Assembly (NCBI GenBank): GCA_031285765.1
Contig: JAITVO010000093.1
Coordinates: 1 to 37,250, forward strand
Length of the DNA stretch: 37,250 bases
From: Cytophagaceae bacterium
GTDB taxonomy: Bacteria; Bacteroidota; Bacteroidia; Bacteroidales; Marinilabiliaceae
Reading direction: 5' to 3'
The notes beneath the pieces are model-generated. The model did not search any database. It saw only the letters and a program-made list of their open reading frames with translations, and was not told the DNA's origin. The translations under genes were made by a program, and so were the position numbers. Shown here in pieces: positions 31,503 to 37,250 of this stretch. Each line of letters opens with the position of its first letter. Position 1 is the stretch's first letter.

Positions 31503-31531
31503 AAAAAGCCGGTTTTAAACCGGCTTTTTTT
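31503..31531 (+). terminator. strong intrinsic terminator between gldJ and murF
   Basis: AAAAAGCCGGTTT pairs with AAACCGGCTTTTTTT around one or two bases, 25 bp past the gldJ stop. It is nearly symmetric and ends in a long T run. Confidence 0.92.
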
Positions 31532-31576
31532 ATACCGAAATAAGATGTAACTTGCGACGCAAAACAATTAAAGAAT

Positions 31577-32875
31577 ATGGAAATTGCAAATCTATACAAT
31601 ATATATAAGGAGTGTTCTTCGGTTTCGACCGACAGCCGGAACTGTACTGCAAATGCGCTGTTTTTTGCATTAAAAGGCGACACATTCGACGGCAATCAAT
31701 ATGCACTGAAAGCCTTAGATTCAGGCTGTAAATATGCTGTGGTTGATGCTGTTGAGTTGAAAAATAGAGCTGATTGTATCTATGTAGATGACTCACTGAA
31801 AACGCTTCAACAACTTGCCGCTTATCACAGGAAAACGCTTGGCATTCCAATTATTGCAATTACAGGCACCAATGGCAAAACAACTACAAAAGAATTGACT
31901 GCCGCAGTTCTTTCGAAGAAATTAAAAGTTCGATATACGCAAGGCAATCTGAACAACCATATTGGCGTGCCTTTAACCTTATTGGCAATGACCAGCAATA
32001 CCGAAATTGGCATTGTTGAGATGGGTGCCAATCATATTGGTGAAATTGCTTTTCTGTGTACGATTGCAAAACCCGATTACGGCTTAATTACCAATGTTGG
32101 GAAAGCCCATCTCGAAGGATTTGGCTCACTCGAAGGTGTGATGAGCGCCAAAGGCGAACTTTACAAGTATCTTTTCGGGAAAAAAGCACCAGTTTTTGTA
32201 AATGCCGACAATCATCTTTTAATGAAAATGATTGCTGAAAAAGAACACATTGGTTACGGAACAACTCTCAACGCATCTGCCAGCGGGCGAAACATACATG
32301 CCGCTCCCTTACTTCAATTTGAATGGAAAAAACGTGATGCAGAAGTGTGGGAAAACGTTGAAACACAATTAACCGGCGACTATAATTTCGAAAATGCGAT
32401 GGCTGCCATTTGTATTGGCAACTATTTTGATATTGCACCACGCCTTATTAATGAAGCATTGGCAAATTATACCCCCTCGAATAACCGCTCGCAACTTGTT
32501 TTAACGGTTCGCAACAAAGTTTTAATGGATGCCTACAATGCCAATCCAAGTAGTATGAAAGTGGCGCTGGATAATTTTGACAAAATGACAGCATCCCGAA
32601 AAATTTTGATACTTGGGGGGATGAAAGAGTTAGGCGACGAAAGTTACAACGAGCACAAAATATTGATGGAACGTATCGAAAAATTAAATGCCGCCACCAC
32701 TTATCTGGTAGGAAGCGAATTTGCGCCTTTCGATGTTCATCAACAAACGTGCAGAACGTTTGAATCGGCAAACCTGTTGATTGACTATTTTAAAGAGAAC
32801 CCTGTTACGGATGCGCTGATACTTGTAAAAGGCTCGCGCACAAACCGGCTCGAAGATATGATGAGCGTGTTGTGA
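31577..32875 (+). CDS. murF: UDP-N-acetylmuramoyl-tripeptide--D-alanyl-D-alanine ligase
   Basis: MurF adds D-Ala-D-Ala to UDP-MurNAc-tripeptide using ATP, the last cytoplasmic step of the peptidoglycan precursor. The UDP-binding N-terminal domain shows SSVSTDSRNCTANALFFALKGDTFDGN. The ATP P-loop is ITGTNGKTTTKEL (GTNGKTTTK at 97-105). NLNNHIGVPLTLL, MGANHIGEI, TNVGKAHLEGFGS and MDAYNANPSSMKVAL are central-domain and hinge motifs. The C-terminal Rossmann domain ends VKGSRTNRLEDM. The length of 432 aa is normal. Its neighbour gldJ is a conserved pairing in Bacteroidota, but here a terminator lies between them, and only a weak TAACTTGC promoter-like match precedes murF. Confidence 0.96.
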   Translation: MEIANLYNIYKECSSVSTDSRNCTANALFFALKGDTFDGNQYALKALDSGCKYAVVDAVELKNRADCIYVDDSLKTLQQLAAYHRKTLGIPIIAITGTNGKTTTKELTAAVLSKKLKVRYTQGNLNNHIGVPLTLLAMTSNTEIGIVEMGANHIGEIAFLCTIAKPDYGLITNVGKAHLEGFGSLEGVMSAKGELYKYLFGKKAPVFVNADNHLLMKMIAEKEHIGYGTTLNASASGRNIHAAPLLQFEWKKRDAEVWENVETQLTGDYNFENAMAAICIGNYFDIAPRLINEALANYTPSNNRSQLVLTVRNKVLMDAYNANPSSMKVALDNFDKMTASRKILILGGMKELGDESYNEHKILMERIEKLNAATTYLVGSEFAPFDVHQQTCRTFESANLLIDYFKENPVTDALILVKGSRTNRLEDMMSVL

Positions 32876-32960
32876 TAAAAAAGGTGGCTATAGGTTGACA
32901 ATTTTCATCAACAGAAAATACCCCAACCATATTTTGGCATAACTGCATCAGCAAAAAAAA

Positions 32961-32987
32961 GCAGAACGTAAAACCTTACGCCTCTGC
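32961..32987 (-). terminator. terminator-like hairpin facing left, downstream of murF
   Basis: GCAGA-CGTAA pairs with TTACG-TCTGC. On the minus strand a run of eight T follows, so it best stops leftward transcription, although no leftward gene is known on its right. It may also serve murF weakly. Confidence 0.45.
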
Positions 32988-33099
32988 ACTTATCTGTATA
33001 GTTCATCCAAAATAATGAATATTATACAAAACTCAGGTTAATAATCAATAAATACGCTATTATTTCTCTTGCACGGCAACTGCGTGTAGATAAAAGTTG

Positions 33100-33107
33100 T
33101 AAGTTTG
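33100..33107 (+). promoter_or_regulatory. -7 promoter element for the TonB-dependent receptor gene
   Basis: TAAGTTTG matches TAnnTTTG, about 90 bp before the start codon. Confidence 0.55.
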
Positions 33108-33119
33108 CAGCTATTTTAT

Positions 33120-33154
33120 ACAAGCCTTATATCATCAAACAATATAAGGCTTGT
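33120..33154 (+). promoter_or_regulatory. perfect 13-bp-stem hairpin in the receptor leader
   Basis: ACAAGCCTTATAT pairs perfectly with ATATAAGGCTTGT around nine bases. It lies directly after the expected transcription start of the TonB receptor gene, so it would be the first structure of the leader RNA. It could be an attenuator or a stability element; no clear T run follows. Confidence 0.5.
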
Positions 33155-33196
33155 ATTGTTATTAAATGATGATTTACGAATTAAATAATAACCGAT

Positions 33197-35536
33197 TTGT
33201 CAACAAATAAATTTATCGCTGTTCTGCATCTGTTGTTTTTTTCGATAGTTGCGGATGCGGCGGCGCAGGGAAAGTACTTCACCTTGAGTGGAACAGTGAG
33301 GGACGCCAAGGATGGCGAGGATTTGATAGGTGTAAATATTTACGCACGGGCGCTTAAAAGCGGAACGGTAACCAATACCTACGGTTATTACTCGCTGCTG
33401 CTGCCAGCGGGAAAGCACGAATTGGAAATCAGCAGCATGGGATATGTTTCGCAAACAATAACTGTCAATTTATCGGCACACGTTACACAAAACATCCGAA
33501 TGGAACCATCGGACAAAATTTTGCAGGAAGTTACCATTGCCGGCGAGCAGCGAAACAATAACATCGTAAGCCCCGATATGGGCGTGCAGCGACTGTCGTC
33601 GAAAATAATTAAAGCCATACCCGCCATGATGGGCGAAGTGGACGTGATAAAGGCAATACAGCTCTTACCCGGCGTTCAGTCGGTAAGCGAAGGCTCATCA
33701 AGTTTCAGCGTGCGCGGAGGCGGGCACGACCAGAATCTTATACTGCTCGACGAAGCTACGGTGTACAACGCATCGCATTTAATGGGATTTTTCTCAATTT
33801 TCAACAACGAAATCGTAAAAGACGTAAAGCTATACAAGGGCGACATTCCGGCGGTTTATGGCGGACGGCTTTCGTCGCTCATGGAGGTGCATACAAAAGA
33901 CGGAAACAATCGTACCTTTGGCGGAAGTGGCGGCATTGGCACAATATCAAGCCGATTAATGCTCGAAGGTCCAATAATTCGCGACCGCGCCTCATTCATT
34001 GTAGCCGGCAGGAGAACCTACGCCGACGTTTTTTTACCCCTTGCACGAAATGAGGAACTTCACAACAATTCGCTCTATTTTTACGACTTGAATGCCAAGA
34101 TTAACTTTCGTATCAATAACCGCAACCGCGTTTTCCTGTCGGGATATATGGGCGACGACCATTTTGCCAACAACATTGCAGGAATGAATTTTGGTAACAA
34201 AACTTTCTCTGCCCGATGGAACTGGATTGTAACGCCTCGCCTGTTTGCCAATTTTACCCTTACGGGAAGCCAGTACGACTATTATACCGGCATCACGTTT
34301 AACGAACATATTTCGCAGGACTGGAAGTCGCGCCTGCGCGATTTTGGGAGTAAAGCCGATTTTTCGTATCACATCAATCCCGAACATGCCGTAAAGTTTG
34401 GTTACAATGGCAACTACCACATCTTTTTTCCGGGCAACGGCGGTGGTGTGGGAGAACAGTCCATTATCAAGCGATTTAATTTGCCGCAGAAGTATTCGGG
34501 CGACCACGCCGCCTACATTTCTGCCGAATCCACCCTTTGGGGAAAGTTAACGCTGCGTTACGGCTTGCGATACTCTGTATTTCAAAACATAGGCAACGGC
34601 GAAAAGGAATATTTGCTCACCAGTTATGCTGTTACCGATTCGGCAGTGTACGAACGGGGAAAAGTATATCATACCCACTCGCGCCTCGAACCGCGCTTCG
34701 GAATAAATTATGTGATAAACGACCACCAGTCCGTAAAGGCAAGTTACTCGCGCACGGCGCAGTACATACAGCTCGCGTCGAACTCGGCGGCAGGCTCGCC
34801 ACTCGATATTTGGTTTCAGGTATCAAAAAACATCCAGCCTCAGATAAACGACCAGTTTTCGGCAGGTTATTTCCACAATTTCAGCAACGATACTTACGAA
34901 ACATCCATCGAATTTTATTACAAGGATATGAAACACGTAGTTGATTTCCGCGACAGGGCAAACCTGCTTGGAAATGCGCATCTCGACCGCGAACTCCGTT
35001 TCGGCGTAGGGAAAGCTTACGGCGTGGAACTAATGGCTCGCAAAAACAGCGGTACACTTACAGGATGGGTTAGTTATACACTTTCGCGAAGCCTCCGAAA
35101 AATAGACACGGTAAACAACGACGACTGGTACCGCTCACCTTACGACCGTCCGCACAATATTTCCGCAGTATTGAATTACGAGCTGTCGCCCAAGTGGTCG
35201 GTATCGGCAAACTGGGTGTATGCCACAGGAATACCGGTAACATATCCCGTCGGGCGCTTCGAGGTCGAAAACGTTTATATTCCCATTTATTCAAAGCGCA
35301 ACGAGTACCGTTATCCCGATTATCACCGCATGGACATAGCCGCCGTATGGAAGATTTCCAAGCCCGAAAAACGTTTTCAACATGAATTGAATTTTTCGCT
35401 CTACAACGCCTACGGACGCAAAAATCCGTGGGCAATATATTTTAATCAGGAAGAGGACAACCCCAACGTTAGCTACGCCGAGATGCTTTACCTCTTCTCG
35501 TTTGTTCCCTCAATAACTTGGAACTTCTCGTTTTAA
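33197..35536 (+). CDS. TonB-dependent outer-membrane receptor with carboxypeptidase-regulatory-like N-domain
   Basis: The 779-aa protein is an outer-membrane transporter powered by TonB. A signal peptide spans residues 1-24 (ending ADAAAQ). A carboxypeptidase-D-regulatory-like beta domain follows at about 28-110 (SGTVRDAKDGEDLIGVNIY). The plug comes next (VIKAIQLLPGVQSVSEGSSSFSVRGGG...DIPAVYGGRLSSLMEVHTKDG), then a 22-strand-type barrel ending SITWNFSF with a C-terminal aromatic residue. The only usable start is TTG; an in-frame stop lies five codons upstream. It is shorter than SusC and is followed by a DUF4249 lipoprotein, a combination common in Bacteroidota for uncharacterised substrates. 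The ligand is unknown. The leader has a promoter and a perfect hairpin. Confidence 0.92.
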   Translation: MSTNKFIAVLHLLFFSIVADAAAQGKYFTLSGTVRDAKDGEDLIGVNIYARALKSGTVTNTYGYYSLLLPAGKHELEISSMGYVSQTITVNLSAHVTQNIRMEPSDKILQEVTIAGEQRNNNIVSPDMGVQRLSSKIIKAIPAMMGEVDVIKAIQLLPGVQSVSEGSSSFSVRGGGHDQNLILLDEATVYNASHLMGFFSIFNNEIVKDVKLYKGDIPAVYGGRLSSLMEVHTKDGNNRTFGGSGGIGTISSRLMLEGPIIRDRASFIVAGRRTYADVFLPLARNEELHNNSLYFYDLNAKINFRINNRNRVFLSGYMGDDHFANNIAGMNFGNKTFSARWNWIVTPRLFANFTLTGSQYDYYTGITFNEHISQDWKSRLRDFGSKADFSYHINPEHAVKFGYNGNYHIFFPGNGGGVGEQSIIKRFNLPQKYSGDHAAYISAESTLWGKLTLRYGLRYSVFQNIGNGEKEYLLTSYAVTDSAVYERGKVYHTHSRLEPRFGINYVINDHQSVKASYSRTAQYIQLASNSAAGSPLDIWFQVSKNIQPQINDQFSAGYFHNFSNDTYETSIEFYYKDMKHVVDFRDRANLLGNAHLDRELRFGVGKAYGVELMARKNSGTLTGWVSYTLSRSLRKIDTVNNDDWYRSPYDRPHNISAVLNYELSPKWSVSANWVYATGIPVTYPVGRFEVENVYIPIYSKRNEYRYPDYHRMDIAAVWKISKPEKRFQHELNFSLYNAYGRKNPWAIYFNQEEDNPNVSYAEMLYLFSFVPSITWNFSF

Positions 35537-35606
35537 AATATTATCATAAAAGGAAAACGAATGAAAGACTCAATTTGGCAAAAGCCGATAAAATTTTACG
35601 CATTTG

Positions 35607-35630
35607 TTCCTTCGGTTAAAACCGAAGGAA
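35607..35630 (+). terminator. palindromic hairpin after the TonB receptor gene
   Basis: TTCCTTCGGTT pairs perfectly with AACCGAAGGAA around AA, 70 bp past the receptor stop. The downstream sequence AATAAAACGG lacks a T run, so termination strength is uncertain. Confidence 0.5.
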
Positions 35631-35696
35631 ATAAAACGGAAGAAAGAATAAATATTTTTGACAAATAGACGATTGACTCCTTGGCTAAAACCGATT

Positions 35697-35808
35697 ATTA
35701 TACTCAAACAGAATTGATTTGCGAATAAAAACAACAAGGGGATTAATCCCCTTGTCAATAAATAAAACTGAACAGTTAAAAACTGGAATCCACTGTGATT
35801 TGCAAACC
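35697..35808 (-). repeat. 112-bp dispersed palindromic element, copy 3 (inverse orientation)
   Basis: This is the reverse complement of copy 1 at 6969-7080, with only a few changes, and it keeps the central palindrome CAAGGGGATTAATCCCCTTG intact. It sits between the TonB receptor and the DUF4249 gene. It supplies the spurious upstream codons of the ORF at 35795. Confidence 0.85.
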
Positions 35809-35866
35809 ATTTTTGTTTGATTATTTAAAAACCGAACAAATACTAATAATAAAATCATCTACTAAT

Positions 35867-36721
35867 ATGAAAACACTTGGCAACACAGCCCTTTTATTAC
35901 TGATAACGCTTGTGTCGTGCACCGAGCGGATTGAAATCAACACATCCGACGCTGCGCCCCGCCTGTCGGTGTTCGGATACATCACCAACAGGGTAGCAAC
36001 CCATACTATCACAATAACACGCACGGCGGGTTACTTCTCTACTCAACCGCCCGAAGGCATCAACAACGCAGCTGTAACGCTTTCGGACGGCAACATCACT
36101 CATCTTCTTGCCAGAAAACCGGATGCAGCAGGCGTTTACTGCACTGCGCCCAATTTTTACGGAACCGAAAACACAACTTACACGCTCAATATCACGCTCG
36201 ACTTTGACAACGACGGCACTCCCGAACAATACACCGCACAGGCACACATGCCCGGCGCAACGCGGGTCGACTCCATCAAGCTTCAGCCGTCGGTGATGCC
36301 CCGCATTCCCAATCTGTTGCTTTACGGCGAAGTCCCCGATTACCAAAAGAACTGTCTGGCAGTATATCTCTCCAAAAACAATGAACACGAAAACATCTTC
36401 GAATACCTGTTGATATTAACCGACTCCTACTTCAACGGGCACATCATCAACGGCTACGCCTTTCCATGCTTTGTGGACGAAGGCGTAAAAAAGAGCGACA
36501 CCATCCTGTTTCGCGTCAACAGTTTTTCAAGCGATTTCGCCGCATTTATATCCAATGCGCGTGGCGAAACGGGCGGCTCAAATCCCATCTTCGACGGACC
36601 TCCCGTTGATGTGCAAACAAATATCACTGCTGTTGATAAAAACAATACCACAGGCATTGCCGGCTACTTTGGCGCCTTTGCATGGGACGAAAAGATTACC
36701 GTATCGGACAGGGATTTTTAG
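35867..36721 (+). CDS. DUF4249 lipoprotein, TonB-receptor partner
   Basis: The start was moved from 35795 to 35867 (284 aa). The upstream codons are repeat-derived, and MKTLGNTALLLLITLVSCTERIEI is a clean lipoprotein signal with the lipobox LVSC (Cys18). The mature part matches the DUF4249 pattern: an N-terminal beta domain (RLSVFGYITN...HTITITRTAGYF...INNAAVTLSDG), YTLNITLDFDNDGTPEQYTAQAHMPGATRVDSIKL, and the ending GIAGYFGAFAWDEKITV. DUF4249 proteins are encoded next to TonB-dependent receptors and are thought to sit at the outer membrane with them; their function is unknown. The 112-bp repeat now separates it from the receptor gene by 330 bp. Confidence 0.82.
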   Translation: MKTLGNTALLLLITLVSCTERIEINTSDAAPRLSVFGYITNRVATHTITITRTAGYFSTQPPEGINNAAVTLSDGNITHLLARKPDAAGVYCTAPNFYGTENTTYTLNITLDFDNDGTPEQYTAQAHMPGATRVDSIKLQPSVMPRIPNLLLYGEVPDYQKNCLAVYLSKNNEHENIFEYLLILTDSYFNGHIINGYAFPCFVDEGVKKSDTILFRVNSFSSDFAAFISNARGETGGSNPIFDGPPVDVQTNITAVDKNNTTGIAGYFGAFAWDEKITVSDRDF

Positions 36722-37130
36722 CAGGGGATTATAAATTACGTTGATTGTATATGCGAATCAACGGATACGTCGATTTATTTCGCTTTTGCGAATGACTGAA
36801 AATACTGTAATACCAAACCGCTATCAAGCAACATCACTTATTGTTTTTAATATTAACCAAAGTTTTAGATAAACGATTATTTTATAATTGTATGCTAATA
36901 AACATATCATGTTGCTAAAACCACAAAACTGTGATTTGTTCAAAACTGCGCAAGGCTGTATTGTGTTTAATATCCTTTTAGCTCAATCAGACATACTCAA
37001 AATCGGTGTTTTGTGAACAGGCAAGCATTTATCCTGATCGAAAATATGAGTTTTTATATTAATGATGAAAAATTATAATTGATTTTTTGTATATAACAAC
37101 TGTATAATAACAGACTTATATTCTATATAG
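36722..37130. other. gene-free AT-rich stretch with a short shared repeat
   Basis: No coding sequence is seen. TAATACCAAACCGCTATCAA at 36808-36827 repeats the motif at 27840-27859 with one change. A small hairpin (TTCGC-TTTT-GCGAA) lies at about 36779, shortly after the DUF4249 stop. The rest is AT-rich without recognisable structure. Confidence 0.5.
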
Positions 37131-37250
37131 GGAACCTCTAAAAACTCAAAGTTCGAGGCTTGCGAGGCGATAAAAGCGCAGTTTACATAAACGTAAATGA
37201 GCATTTTATCGTCCGAAGCATAACGAAGAAATTGGAGTTTTTAGAGGTTC
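37131..37250. repeat. 121-bp hairpin element, copy 2, at the window edge
   Basis: GAACCTCTAAAAACTC (37132-37147) is the exact reverse complement of GAGTTTTTAGAGGTTC (37235-37250). Inside, CGATAAAA pairs with TTTTATCG and TTTAC with GTAAA, so nearly the whole element folds on itself. It matches the copy at 28439-28559 and may be cut by one base at the window end. Confidence 0.88.

Overview
The window looks like a chromosomal segment of a member of the Bacteroidota, most likely Bacteroidales. The evidence is a gliding/type IX secretion lipoprotein of the GldJ family next to murF, a TonB-dependent receptor followed by a DUF4249 lipoprotein, a zinc-free type B ribosomal protein L31, and weak Shine-Dalgarno signals. 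In addition, at least fourteen gene starts are preceded by the Bacteroidota -7 promoter element TAnnTTTG. No rRNA, tRNA, CRISPR array, transposase or integrase gene was found.

Layout. 0.4-2.8 kb: penicillin-binding protein 1C. 2.8-8.2 kb: a leftward block with a phage-type nuclease-like/GNAT-like protein, a small membrane protein, dapA with a nitroreductase 9 bp downstream, a second nitroreductase and a DUF362 ferredoxin-like protein. 8.2-9.06 kb: gene-free and repeat-rich. 9.06-16.75 kb: a rightward surface-glycan block with a secreted amidase-fold/golvesin-like protein, a Wzx-type flippase, an O-antigen ligase/polymerase and a GT4 glycosyltransferase. 16.75-17.78 kb: a gene-free kilobase made of a 21-bp tandem array and several inverted repeats. 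17.78-19.4 kb: rpmE2 and a GNAT-family protein, both leftward. 19.65-25.14 kb: an AT-richer second glycan block with an FkbM methyltransferase, a GT-A transferase and three GT4 transferases. 25.4-27.6 kb: a SurA-like lipoprotein and SurA. 28.6-36.7 kb: nucleoside phosphorylase, gldJ, murF, a TonB-dependent receptor and a DUF4249 lipoprotein.

How the genes fit together. Most of the window concerns the cell envelope. PBP1C and MurF build peptidoglycan, and DapA feeds diaminopimelate and lysine synthesis. SurA folds outer-membrane proteins such as the TonB receptor. The Wzx/WaaL/glycosyltransferase set builds an exported glycan. GldJ belongs to the gliding/type IX secretion apparatus, whose cargo is in known members anchored to a surface lipopolysaccharide. 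A link between this glycan locus and that anchor is possible but is inference.

The most unusual content is non-coding. There are several families of palindromic intergenic repeats: a 112-bp element in three copies, a 121-bp hairpin element in two copies, and a set of inverted-repeat elements ending in a sequence like ACTCATGTTACGCA. There are also two 21-bp-period tandem arrays. In the better one, two positions either side of a dyad centre change together so that symmetry is kept. I found no complete new protein system that I could defend; the repeat families, the nested amidase/golvesin architecture and the phage-type protein are the best leads.
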